Source: Actinophytocola sp. (lineage in GTDB: Bacteria; Actinomycetota; Actinomycetes; Mycobacteriales; Pseudonocardiaceae). Taken from it: DNA of 64,000 nucleotides. Location: the NCBI RefSeq assembly GCF_009379765.1, contig NZ_WHTD01000005.1, forward strand, positions 1 through 64,000. Reading direction: 5' to 3'. Shown here piece by piece: positions 50,624-59,494 of the stretch (position 1 is its first letter; each line of letters opens with the position of its first letter). The position numbers and the translations under genes were made by a program. The notes beneath the pieces are model-generated. The model was given only the letters and a program-made list of their open reading frames with translations, did no database searches and was not told the DNA's origin.

Positions 50624-51832
50624 TCAGGTTAGGGAGGAGAGCGCGGCTACGGCTTCTACCAGGGCGTCGACCTCGGCCGACGTCGTGTAGTGGGCCAGGC
50701 CGATCCGGACCGCGCCGCCGACCTCGGCCACGCCCAGCGCGCCGAACACACCGCTCGGCCCGTCGTCGGCGAAGGCGCAGATGCCCCGGTCGGCCAGGTG
50801 CACGATGGCCCGCGACGCCTTGACGTCGGCGGCGGTGAAGGCCAGGGCCGGGATCCGGCGCATCGCGTCGCCGATCACCGTGACGTGCAGCAGTCCGCGC
50901 AGCTCGGAGATCAGCTTGCCCAGCATCCCCGCCTGGTAGGACTTCGCCGACCCGATCGAGGTCTGCAGCCGCTCCCGCCTGCTCCCCGACGCCGCGTCGT
51001 CCAGCCCGGCCAGGTAGTCGATGGACGCCACCAGCCCGGCGAGCAGCGGGTAGGCGTGCTGGCCGAGCTCCATCCGCGCGGGACCGCTCTGGTTCGGCCC
51101 GAGCGAGCAGGCCGGCAGCCGCTCCAGCAGCGACGGGTCCGCGAACGCCAGCGCGCCGACGGTCGGCCCGCCCCACGCGGTGGCGGACACGGCGACGACG
51201 TCGGCACCCATCGCGCGGATGTCCATCGGCACGAACGGCGCCGAGGACGACGCGTCGACCACGACGAGGGCGTTCGCGTCGTGTGCCAGGGTGGTGATCT
51301 TCGACAGGTCGGGCCGGGTGCCCACCACGCCGGACGCGGCGGTGACCGCGACGACCTTCGTGCGGTGCGAGATCAGGCTCTCGTACTGCCACGCCGGCAG
51401 CTCGCACGTCTCGATGTCGATCTCCGCCCAGCGGACGGTCGCGCCGGCACGTTGCGCGACACCCAGCCACGGCGCGATGTTCTGCTGGTGGTCGAGGCGC
51501 GAGACGATCACCTCGTCGGCGATCACCCAGCCGCTGCCCATCGCCTCGGCGAGCCGCTGCAGGAGCACCGCGGGGTTGGGGCCGAGCACCACGCCGGCCG
51601 GGTCGCAGCCCACCAGGTCGGCGACCGCGCGGCGGGCCGCGTCGACGATCGCCTCCGCCCGCTGCGAGGCCGGGAACACCCCGCCAGGACCGGAAACCGG
51701 GGCTCGAAGGGCGGTCGACACCGCTGTCGCGACCTGCTCGGGTACCTGCATCCCGGCCGGGGCATCCAGGTGAATCCAGCCATCACCCAACGCGGGAAAC
51801 TGTCCCCGAATCGCAGCGACGTCGAACGCCAT
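50624..51832 (-). CDS. Cysteine-desulfurase-like class V aminotransferase-fold protein lacking the PLP lysine
   Basis: A 402-residue fold type I protein of the cysteine-desulfurase-like group: FDVAAIRGQFPALGDGWIHLDAPAGMQVPEQV, GVVLGPNPAVLLQRLAEAMG, VSRLDHQQNIAPWLGVAQRAGATVRW, and the Asp of the cofactor site in ALVVVDASSSAPFVPMDI. At the Schiff-base position relatives have S-x-H/Y-K-x-x-G-P, but here it is VSATAWGGPTVGALAF with no Lys. It may bind PLP non-covalently, have lost activity or serve a structural role. ATG 51832 is chosen; convergent with the quinone reductase. Confidence 0.78.
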   Translation of the reverse strand: MAFDVAAIRGQFPALGDGWIHLDAPAGMQVPEQVATAVSTALRAPVSGPGGVFPASQRAEAIVDAARRAVADLVGCDPAGVVLGPNPAVLLQRLAEAMGSGWVIADEVIVSRLDHQQNIAPWLGVAQRAGATVRWAEIDIETCELPAWQYESLISHRTKVVAVTAASGVVGTRPDLSKITTLAHDANALVVVDASSSAPFVPMDIRAMGADVVAVSATAWGGPTVGALAFADPSLLERLPACSLGPNQSGPARMELGQHAYPLLAGLVASIDYLAGLDDAASGSRRERLQTSIGSAKSYQAGMLGKLISELRGLLHVTVIGDAMRRIPALAFTAADVKASRAIVHLADRGICAFADDGPSGVFGALGVAEVGGAVRIGLAHYTTSAEVDALVEAVAALSSLT

Positions 51833-51921
51833 GAGCCACACCGTACGGACGCGGGCCGTGGTCGCGCCTCCGGGGGCATCCCAGGAGTTTGCGGCGCCGG
51901 ACTGCGGCTACCCTCGGTGGC

Positions 51922-52560
51922 GTGACGTCGACGCCCAACCCGTGGGCAACCCCCGCTCACCCCGGCGCTACGCACTTGTCGATCTGGCCCAGGATGGAGC
52001 AGATGAACGACCCGGAGCAGGACCACGACGGCGGCAGGCCCGAGCAGCCCCAGCACGTGATGGTGTTGGGTCCGGACGGCTCGCCGCTCGGCACCGCGCG
52101 GATCCCGGACGGCGACGGCCCGGCCAACGCGGAGGCCGTCGGTGACATGGTCGAGCAGCCGGCCAAGGTCATGCGTATCGGCACGATGATCAAGCAGCTC
52201 CTCGAGGAGGTCCGCGCGGCCCCGCTGGACGACGCCAGCCGCAGCCGGCTGCGCGAGATCCACAAGCGGTCGATCGCCGAGCTCGAGGACGGTCTCGCGC
52301 CCGAGCTCCGCGAGGAGCTGGAGCGGCTGTCGCTCCCGTTCACCGAGGAGAACACGCCGTCGGACGCCGAGCTGCGAATCGCGCAGGCTCAGCTCGTCGG
52401 CTGGCTCGAAGGCCTCTTCCACGGCATCCAGACCGCGCTCTTCGCCCAGCAGATGGCCGCGCGGGTGCAGCTCGAGCAGATGCGCCGGGGCCTCCCGCCG
52501 GGCGCGGGCGGCGACGCTCCCGAGGGACCCGGGATCCGCGGCACCGGCCAGTACCTCTGA
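51922..52560 (+). CDS. bpa: Bacterial proteasome activator Bpa (PafE)
   Basis: The conserved part MVEQPAKVMRIGTMIKQLLEEVRAAPLDDASRSRLREIHKRSIAELEDGLAPELREELERL, then PSDAELRIAQAQLVGWLEGLFHGIQTALFAQQMAARVQLEQMRRG, and the C-terminal GQYL motif match PafE/Bpa, the ATP-independent ring that opens the 20S proteasome gate in actinobacteria; GQYL docks into the proteasome alpha-ring. GTG 51922 follows TACCCT by 7 nt (leaderless), giving 212 residues; ATG 52003 with a GGAG would give 185 and fits homologue length better. Confidence 0.93.
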   Translation: MTSTPNPWATPAHPGATHLSIWPRMEQMNDPEQDHDGGRPEQPQHVMVLGPDGSPLGTARIPDGDGPANAEAVGDMVEQPAKVMRIGTMIKQLLEEVRAAPLDDASRSRLREIHKRSIAELEDGLAPELREELERLSLPFTEENTPSDAELRIAQAQLVGWLEGLFHGIQTALFAQQMAARVQLEQMRRGLPPGAGGDAPEGPGIRGTGQYL

Positions 52561-52576
52561 CTGAAACAAACCCACA

Positions 52577-52604
52577 AGCCCGTCGGCGTGAACGCCGGCG
52601 GGCT
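52577..52604 (+). terminator. Terminator after bpa
   Basis: AGCCCGTCGGCG-TGAA-CGCCGGCGGGCT, 12-bp stem with one G-T pair, followed by TCTCTTG. Confidence 0.75.
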
Positions 52605-52840
52605 CTCTTGTCCGTTACGGCGCGCGAATAGTTGCGCCGTCAAGGTGAATCAGGATGTGCCAATTCACTGACAGTAATTGACCAACTCGCTATTGTTGAT
52701 GGACACATTCGGCTTTTTGACGCTGTTCGGGGCATATTGTTGCGCCGAACAGCAGATCAGCAGAAGATCGTTCGGTCCAACTGTCCGCCAAGAGCGCACA
52801 TCGGGCGTCACCGCGACTTAGCCTGTCCGGACTCTTACAT
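52605..52840. other. Upstream region of the biosynthetic operon
   Basis: Relatively AT-rich leader, the presumed promoter region of the NRPS-PKS operon. A small dyad ACGGCGC...GCGCCGT (52617-52640) is visible; no -35/-10 pair could be assigned with confidence. Confidence 0.4.
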
Positions 52841-55800
52841 GTGATGCCTGAGGAGCACTTTGTCCTGCCGGTTTTGTCGCGATCTCCGCCTGCGATGACT
52901 CCCCTTTCCACCATCCGTCGCTTCGCTGAGGTCGCGGAGCGCTGCCCCGAGCGTCGGGCCGTTGCGGACGTCACGGTGAACGGCGGCCCCGGCCTGACGT
53001 ACGCGGACCTGGCGGCAGTCGCGGGTGGGCGGTCGAGGGCCATCGCGGCTTCGGGCGTGGCACCCGGCAGCCGGGTCGGGCTGGTGACCGAGCACGGCGC
53101 CGAGACGATCGCCGGCATCCTCGGTGTGCTGGGCGCGGGCTGCGCCTACGTGCCGCTCGACCCGACCTTCCCGGTGCGGCGACTGTCTTACCAGGTCGGT
53201 GCCGCGGATGTCACGGTCGTGCTGGCCAACCGGGTGCACGCCGAACTCGCGCACGAGCTGTGCGACACCGTGCTGATCGCCGACGAGCTGCCGCCCGCCG
53301 GGCTCGAACCCGTCGAGACCGGCCTCGACACCGTCGCGTACGTGCTCTTCACGTCCGGCTCGACCGGCCGGCCCAAGGCGGTCGCGCAGACCGACCGCAA
53401 CCTCCAGCACGTGGTGGACAACCAGATCACGAGCCTGTCCGTCACCCCGGCCGACCGGCTGAGCCTGCTCGCCTCGTTCGGCTTCGACGCCGCGATCCCC
53501 GACCTCTACCCCGCGCTGCTGACCGGCGCGGCGGTCGTCCCGATCGACGTCGGCGCCCACGGGCTCGCGCACACCGCGGCCACGTTGGCCCGCCACGCGG
53601 TGACGATCTTCCACTCGACGCCGACGGTGTACCGGTACCTGCTCGACGCACTCGGCCCGGGCCGGTTGGACAGCGTCCGCACGGTGCTGCTCGGCGGCGA
53701 GCAGTCGACGTACGCCGACGTGCTCCGCGGTCGGGAGAAGTTCGGGCCGGACTGTGTGTTCGTCAACGGCTACGGCGCCACCGAGGTCACCTTCGCCGCG
53801 CAGTACCAGGTTCCGGCGTCCGAAGTGGACCCCGAGGCGGCCGGCCCGCTGCCGGTCGGCACCGCGCTGCCCGGCTACGAGCTGGTGCTGCTCGGCGGGA
53901 CCAAGGAGATCGTGGTCCGCGGCCGGCACCTGGTCGGCGGCTACGCCGCCGAGGACACCGACGGGGACCGCGAGGCGTTCGGTGTCGACGCGGACGGCGT
54001 GCGCCAGTACCGCACCGGCGATCTCGGACAGTCCCTGCCGGACGGTCGGCTCGTCTGCCTCGGCCGGCTGGACCGCCAGGTGAACGTGCGCGGGTTCCGC
54101 GTCGAGCCGACCGAGGTGGAGGCCGCCCTGCTGTCCCGGCCCGGGGTCGCCGCCGCACGGGCGGTCGTGCGCGACGAGGACCTCCTGGGCTACGTCGTGG
54201 GCGCGGGCCTCGACGGGCGGGAGCTTCGCGCCGCGGTCGCCGGCTCGCTGCCCGGCTACGCCGTGCCCCGCGCGGTCGTCGTGCTCGACGAGCTCCCGCT
54301 GACCGTCACCGGCAAGCTGGACGAGCTGGCGCTGCCCGACCCGCCCCGCCCGGCCGCCACCGGCCACCAGCTCGGCCCGGCCGAGCAGCGGGTGCACGAC
54401 ATCTGGTGCGCGGTGCTGCGGACCGACCGGGTCGCGCCGACCGACAACTTCTTCGACGTCGGCGGCCACTCGCTGCTGCTCGGCCAGGTCCAGCAGCGCC
54501 TCGCCGCCGAGCTCGGCACCGACGTCGCGCTCATGACGCTCTTCGAGCACCCGACCGTCGCCGCGCAGGCCCGGCTCCTCGGCGGCACCGGCATACCCGA
54601 GCGCCGTCCGCGGCTCGTGCCGGGCGCGACCACCCAGCAGCCGGAGACCGAGTACACCGGCGACGAGATCGCGGTCGTCGGCATGGCGGGCCGGTTCCCT
54701 GGCGCGGCCGACGTCGACGCGTTCTGGTGGAACCTCTGCGCGGGCGTCGACGCGATCCACGACTACTCCGACGGCGAGCTCGCCTCGCTCGGCATCGGGC
54801 CGGCCTTGCGCGGCGACCCCCGGCACGTGCGGGCCGGCGGCAGGCTCGACGGTATCGCCGACTTCGACGCCGGGTTCTTCTCCTTCGGCGCCGACGAGGC
54901 CGCCCGCACCGACCCGCAGCACCGGCTGTTCCTGGAGACCGCCTGGGAGGCCATGGAGAACGCCGGCCGCGATCCGGCCGACGAGGAGACCTCGGTCGGG
55001 GTGTTCGCGGCGACCTCGGCGAACCGGTACTTCCTGTTCCACCTGTTCGGCAACCCGGCGGTGAGCGACGCGGACCCGGACGACTGGGAGGCCCAGCTGC
55101 TGGGCCGCCAGTTCGCCGACCACCTGCCCGGCCAGGTCGCCTACCGGCTGGGGCTGACCGGCCCGGCGCTCGCCGTGCAGACCGCCTGCTCCAGCTCGCT
55201 CGCCGCGGTGGCGCTGGCCGCGCAGAGCCTCGCCGACCACCGGTGCGACATCGCGCTCGCCGGCGGGGTCAGCGTGACCTGGCCGCGGTACCGGCACGTG
55301 CCGGGCGGGATGGCCTCGGCCGACGGGCGGTGCCGCGCGTTCGACGAGGCCGCGAGCGGCTCCGGGTTCAGCTCGGGCGTCGGGGTGGTGGCACTGCGCA
55401 GGCTCGCCGACGCGATCGAGGACCGCGACCACATCTACGCCGTGCTGCCCGGGTGGGGCATGACCAACGACGGCGCCGACCGTGCCGGGTTCGCCGTGCC
55501 GGGACCGGGCGGGCAGGCCGCCGCCGTCGCCGAGGCCCTGGCCGTCGCGGACATCCCGCCGGCCGAGGTCCGGTTCGTCGAGGCACACGGCAGCGGCACG
55601 CCGCTCGGCGACGCCATCGAGGTGGCCGCGCTCAACGAGGTCTTCGAGGGCACGGCCCCGCCGGAGTCCTGCGCACTCGGCTCGGTCAAGACCAACATCG
55701 GGCACCTGGACGCGGCCGCAGGCATCGCCGGGCTGATCAAGACCGTGCTGGCCGTGCGGGACGGGATCATCCCGCCCAACCTGCACTTCAGCCGCGCGCA

Positions 55801-56422
55801 CCCGGAGATCGACCTCGGCGCCGGCCCGTTCTACGTGCCCACCAAGGTGCGCGACTGGCCGGACGCCGACCGCAGGGTGGCCGGGGTCAGCTCGTTCGGC
55901 ATGGGTGGCACGAACGTGCACGTCCTGGTCGCCTCGGCGCCCGCGGCAGGCACCGCGCCTGCGGCAGGCACCGCGCCCGCGGCAGGCACCGTGCCTGCGG
56001 AAGACACCGTGCGCGCGCCCGACCCGGCCGAGGACGACGGCACCGAGCACGTCCTGCCGGTGTCCGCGCGCGACGCGCATGCCTTGCGGGAGGCGGTGTC
56101 CCGGCTACGCGGCCACCTCGCAACGCACCGGCCGGCGCTGGCCGATGTCGCGCACACGCTCACCGCCGGGCGCCGGCCGTTCGCCTGCCGGGCCGCGGTC
56201 GTGGCGTGCACCGTGGACGACGCCGTGCGTGCCCTGGACTCGCTCGTCCCGGGGGAGGTCGCCGGCGCGGGAGCCCTGCGCGCGACCGCCCGGCGCTGGG
56301 TGGACGGCGCCGCCGAGCTTCCCACCGACACAGCAGGCGGCCGGCGGATCCCGCTGCCGACCTACCCGTTCCAGCGCACCAGGTTCTGGATCGAGGCCCA
56401 CGACCGAGGAGGTCAGCGGTGA
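52841..56422 (+). CDS. Hybrid NRPS-PKS protein, A-T-KS with no AT domain
   Basis: A 1193-residue assembly-line protein. Adenylation domain: A3 LFTSGSTGRPKA (about 168-179), GYGATE (about 309), A8 GRLDRQVNVRGFR (about 407) and catalytic Lys in LTVTGKLDEL (about 489). Carrier: DNFFDVGGHSLLLG (Ser about 543). Ketosynthase from EIAVVGMAGRFPGA (about 609): Cys in VQTACSSS, His in VEAHGSGTPLGD and KTNIGHLD, all intact. Then a 4-fold PAAGT-type repeat, a KS-AT linker (EHVLPVSARD..LREAVSRL) and the post-AT linker PLPTYPFQRTRFW, without any AT between them. Hand-read specificity residues: D-A-P-H-L-G-G-F-A-K (unassigned). GTG 52841 or ATG 52895. Confidence 0.88.
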   Translation: MMPEEHFVLPVLSRSPPAMTPLSTIRRFAEVAERCPERRAVADVTVNGGPGLTYADLAAVAGGRSRAIAASGVAPGSRVGLVTEHGAETIAGILGVLGAGCAYVPLDPTFPVRRLSYQVGAADVTVVLANRVHAELAHELCDTVLIADELPPAGLEPVETGLDTVAYVLFTSGSTGRPKAVAQTDRNLQHVVDNQITSLSVTPADRLSLLASFGFDAAIPDLYPALLTGAAVVPIDVGAHGLAHTAATLARHAVTIFHSTPTVYRYLLDALGPGRLDSVRTVLLGGEQSTYADVLRGREKFGPDCVFVNGYGATEVTFAAQYQVPASEVDPEAAGPLPVGTALPGYELVLLGGTKEIVVRGRHLVGGYAAEDTDGDREAFGVDADGVRQYRTGDLGQSLPDGRLVCLGRLDRQVNVRGFRVEPTEVEAALLSRPGVAAARAVVRDEDLLGYVVGAGLDGRELRAAVAGSLPGYAVPRAVVVLDELPLTVTGKLDELALPDPPRPAATGHQLGPAEQRVHDIWCAVLRTDRVAPTDNFFDVGGHSLLLGQVQQRLAAELGTDVALMTLFEHPTVAAQARLLGGTGIPERRPRLVPGATTQQPETEYTGDEIAVVGMAGRFPGAADVDAFWWNLCAGVDAIHDYSDGELASLGIGPALRGDPRHVRAGGRLDGIADFDAGFFSFGADEAARTDPQHRLFLETAWEAMENAGRDPADEETSVGVFAATSANRYFLFHLFGNPAVSDADPDDWEAQLLGRQFADHLPGQVAYRLGLTGPALAVQTACSSSLAAVALAAQSLADHRCDIALAGGVSVTWPRYRHVPGGMASADGRCRAFDEAASGSGFSSGVGVVALRRLADAIEDRDHIYAVLPGWGMTNDGADRAGFAVPGPGGQAAAVAEALAVADIPPAEVRFVEAHGSGTPLGDAIEVAALNEVFEGTAPPESCALGSVKTNIGHLDAAAGIAGLIKTVLAVRDGIIPPNLHFSRAHPEIDLGAGPFYVPTKVRDWPDADRRVAGVSSFGMGGTNVHVLVASAPAAGTAPAAGTAPAAGTVPAEDTVRAPDPAEDDGTEHVLPVSARDAHALREAVSRLRGHLATHRPALADVAHTLTAGRRPFACRAAVVACTVDDAVRALDSLVPGEVAGAGALRATARRWVDGAAELPTDTAGGRRIPLPTYPFQRTRFWIEAHDRGGQR

Positions 56423-57174
56423 ACTGGTTCGTGTGCCCGCGGCCGCGGCCCGACGCGGCGGCGCAGCTGTTCTGTCTGCCGTACGCGGGAGCCGGGGCGA
56501 GCGCGTTCCACCGCTGGCTGACCACGATCGGCCCGGACCTCGAGGTCGCGGCCGTGCAGCTGCCCGGCCGGGAGAACCGGATCATCGAGGATCCCGACTT
56601 CGACATCGCCGACCTGGCCGAGGCGATCGCCGAGCGTGCCGACCGGCCCTACGCGCTCTACGGCCACTCGCTCGGCGGCCGGTACGCGTTCGAGGTGGTG
56701 CGCCACCTGCACCACGCCGGCGGCACGCTGCCGGTCACGCTCTACGTCGGCGCCTGCCGCGCGCCGCACATCCGTGCCGCCGGCCCGTTCGACGGGCTGT
56801 CGCGGCTGGCCGACGAGGAGCTGCTGCGGCGGGTCGTCGAGGGTGGTGGCCTGTCCGACGCGGTGCTCGCCGAGCCGGAGCTGGTGGAGCTGCTGCTCCC
56901 GGTGCTGCGTGCGGACTTCCAGAAGCTCGACGACTACGTGTTCGTGGCGCGGGAGCCCGTGCCGGTGCCGATCGTCGCGTTCGCCGGCCGGGACGACAAG
57001 GCCGTGCCACTCGCCGACATCCGGGCCTGGGATCGGCACGCGGGCGCCGGGCTGACCGTGCACGAGGTCGACGGCGACCACTTCTTCCTGCACCGGGACG
57101 GCACCGCGGTGCTCGAGCTGCTGCCGAAGGACCTGCTCGACGCGGCGAAGAGAGTCACCACCCATGACCGCTGA
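56419..57174 (+). CDS. Type II thioesterase
   Basis: A 251-residue alpha/beta hydrolase of the GrsT/TEII group: LFCLPYAGAGASAFHRW, VQLPGRENRI, nucleophile Ser in YGHSLGGRYAFEV (about 80-92), Asp in FAGRDDKAVP and His in VDGDHFFLHRD. TEIIs hydrolyse mis-primed acyl groups off carrier domains. GTG 56419 overlaps the TGA of the NRPS-PKS gene (GTGA) and has GAGGAGGTC upstream; its own 3' end overlaps the LanB-like gene. Confidence 0.92.
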   Translation: MNWFVCPRPRPDAAAQLFCLPYAGAGASAFHRWLTTIGPDLEVAAVQLPGRENRIIEDPDFDIADLAEAIAERADRPYALYGHSLGGRYAFEVVRHLHHAGGTLPVTLYVGACRAPHIRAAGPFDGLSRLADEELLRRVVEGGGLSDAVLAEPELVELLLPVLRADFQKLDDYVFVAREPVPVPIVAFAGRDDKAVPLADIRAWDRHAGAGLTVHEVDGDHFFLHRDGTAVLELLPKDLLDAAKRVTTHDR

Positions 57175-59494
57175 CCATCGGCTGCCGCTGGGTGACACCG
57201 GCTGGTCGGTGTGGCGCGAGGCCCTGCTCCGATCCGCGGGCTTCCCCGCGAACGGACTGACCACGCTCTCCACCCCGGCGGCCGCCGCGAGTGCCGACGC
57301 GTCGCTGCGCGGCGAGCCGAACGACTTCGACGCCGCCTTCGACGCCGCGCTCGCCGTCAACGCCGCGCGGCTGTTGGAGATCGCGGCCGACCCGCTGGTC
57401 CGCGAGGCGGTCACCTGGCAGAACACCAACGCACTGTACGCACTGTCCGGCCTGGTCGGCGGCGGCCCGGAGGCGCCGCGCAACCAGCGGCGGCGGGAGC
57501 GGGAGACGGCGGTCGTCAAGTACTGGCAGCGGTACTGCGGCAAGAACGAGACGGTCGGCTTCTTCGGCCCGACCTGCTGGGTGCGCATCGACCCCGAGCT
57601 GGACCGCCCGGCCGTCACGACCGTGGGGCCCACGCTGACCCGGCGCCGCTGGGTCACCTTCGAGGCGTGGGCGTTGCGGGCCTACGCCGACGCGATCAGC
57701 GCCGACCTCGCGGTGCGCCGCTGGTGGCCGCCGATGCTGTGCCCGCAGCTGACCCTCGACGGCCGGCAGGTGCACCGGCCGGGTCGCGCGCCGCTGACGC
57801 TGTCGGCGGCCGAGGCGACGCTGCTCGCCGCGTGCGACGGCAAGCAGCCGGCCGAGGCGGTGGTCAGCGACCCGGCGACCGGCCTGCGCCGTGCGGCCGA
57901 CGGCTACACGATGCTGGCTCACCTCGCCGAGCATGAGCTGATCACCTGGGACGCCGCGCTGCCCAACACGCCGGCCGCGGAAGCCGTGCTGCGCCAGCGG
58001 ATAGCGGCGATCGGCGACGACGCGTCGAGGGCCGCGGCGATCGGGGGGCTCGACCGGCTGGGTGCGGCCAGAGACGCGGTGGCCGCCGCGGCCGGCGACC
58101 CCGACGCCCTGCGCACTGCTTTGTCCACATTGGACTCGGTGTTCACGGAGCTGACCGGCGAGTCGCCGCGCCGGCGCGCCGGTGAGACCTACGCCGGCCG
58201 CACGCTGTGCTACGAGGACACCGCGAGGGACCTGGACGTGACGTTCGGCGCTCCGCTGCTCGCCGAGCTGGCCGCGCCGCTCGACCTGCTGCTGCGTGCC
58301 GCCCGGTGGCTCGCCGGCACGCTCGAGGTGGCCTACGCGAACGCGTTGCGCGCGCTGTACGACGAGCTGCGCGCGGACCCGGGGCAGGTGCGCCTGTCGG
58401 ACCTGTGGTTCCTCGCGCAGGGCCTGTTCTGGGGCACGACCGGCGACCGGCCGGTGGACACGGTGGCCGGCGAGTTCGCCCGCCGCTGGGCGGAGCTGTT
58501 CGACCTCGCCAACGCCGACGGTCCGATCGTGCGGTCCGCGCGGGAGCTCCGCGCCCGCGTGGACGAGGCGTTCCCGCGGCTGCGGCCGTCCTGGTCGGCG
58601 GCCCGGCTGCACAGCCCGGACCTGCAGATCAGCGCGACCGGGCCGGACGCGCTGGAGCGCGGCGAGTACCGCATCGTGCTCGGCGAGATGCACGCCGCGT
58701 GGGCGTCGTTCGACTGCGAGGTCTTCACCTCCGCGCACCCCGACCCGCAGCGGCTGCGGGCCGCGCTCGCCGAGGATCTCGGTCAGCGCCGGGTCCAGCC
58801 GCTCTACCCGCTGGACTGGCCGCGGCGCACCAGCCGGGTGTCGGAGAGCCTGGCCGGCCCGACCGACGTTCAGCTCGGTTTCGCCACCGAGCCGGGTGCC
58901 GAGCCGGACCGGCTGGTCCCGACGACCGCGCTCCTAGTGTCCGAAGAGGACGGTCAGCTGGTCGCGGCGGACCCGGACGGCCGGCGCTGGCCGCTGATCG
59001 AGGTGTTCTCCCAGCTGATCGCCATGCACGCGGTGGACGCGTTCAAGCTGACCTCGCCGACCGCGCACGCGCCGCGGATCACCGTCGACCGGATGGTCGT
59101 GAACAGGGAGACCTGGCGGACCACGGCCGGCGAGACCGAGCTGGCCGAGGTCACCGGCGAACGGGAGCGGTTCCTCGCGGTGCGCCGCTGGCGGCTCGCG
59201 CTCGGCCTGCCGGACCAGCTGTTCGTCAAGATCAGCACCGAGACCAAGCCGTGCTACATGGACCTGACCAGCCCGCAGTACGCGGCGCTGCTGTGCAACA
59301 TGATCCGCGCCGCGGTCAGGACCGGCGGCGACGGCGTGTCGGTGGTGGCGAGCGAGCTGCTGCCGGGGCCGGACCAGGCGTGGGTGCCCGACGCCGCCGG
59401 TCGCCGCTACGTGAGCGAACTGCGCCTGCACATCGTCGACGACAGTTTCGGCTCCACCGAGGCCACCTACCAACCAAGGGGAGCTCGCGGATGA
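57164..59494 (+). CDS. LanB-like protein (lantibiotic dehydratase N-terminal domain)
   Basis: A 776-residue protein of the lantibiotic-dehydratase (LanB) superfamily: KYWQRYCGKNETVGFFGP (about 118-135), AGRTLCYEDTARD (about 343), WSAARLHSPDLQISA, YRIVLGEMHAAW and near the end RRWRLALGLPDQLFVKIS followed by ETKPCYMDLTSP. In class I lanthipeptide synthesis this domain uses glutamyl-tRNA to modify Ser/Thr; short LanB-like ligases (PEARLs) add amino acids from aminoacyl-tRNA. The C-terminal SpaB_C elimination domain is absent, and no precursor peptide gene is seen. Overlaps both neighbours, so it belongs to the NRPS-PKS operon. Confidence 0.8.
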   Translation: MTADHRLPLGDTGWSVWREALLRSAGFPANGLTTLSTPAAAASADASLRGEPNDFDAAFDAALAVNAARLLEIAADPLVREAVTWQNTNALYALSGLVGGGPEAPRNQRRRERETAVVKYWQRYCGKNETVGFFGPTCWVRIDPELDRPAVTTVGPTLTRRRWVTFEAWALRAYADAISADLAVRRWWPPMLCPQLTLDGRQVHRPGRAPLTLSAAEATLLAACDGKQPAEAVVSDPATGLRRAADGYTMLAHLAEHELITWDAALPNTPAAEAVLRQRIAAIGDDASRAAAIGGLDRLGAARDAVAAAAGDPDALRTALSTLDSVFTELTGESPRRRAGETYAGRTLCYEDTARDLDVTFGAPLLAELAAPLDLLLRAARWLAGTLEVAYANALRALYDELRADPGQVRLSDLWFLAQGLFWGTTGDRPVDTVAGEFARRWAELFDLANADGPIVRSARELRARVDEAFPRLRPSWSAARLHSPDLQISATGPDALERGEYRIVLGEMHAAWASFDCEVFTSAHPDPQRLRAALAEDLGQRRVQPLYPLDWPRRTSRVSESLAGPTDVQLGFATEPGAEPDRLVPTTALLVSEEDGQLVAADPDGRRWPLIEVFSQLIAMHAVDAFKLTSPTAHAPRITVDRMVVNRETWRTTAGETELAEVTGERERFLAVRRWRLALGLPDQLFVKISTETKPCYMDLTSPQYAALLCNMIRAAVRTGGDGVSVVASELLPGPDQAWVPDAAGRRYVSELRLHIVDDSFGSTEATYQPRGARG

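Noticed and set aside
52835..56080. Very long open frame on the minus strand opposite the NRPS-PKS gene
   Set aside because: Composition is Arg/Gly/Pro/Val/His-rich without domains; a shadow of GC-rich coding. The plus-strand frame shows all NRPS and KS motifs.
57164..59494. Complete class I lanthipeptide system
   Set aside because: No LanC, no SpaB_C elimination domain and no precursor peptide are visible in the window.
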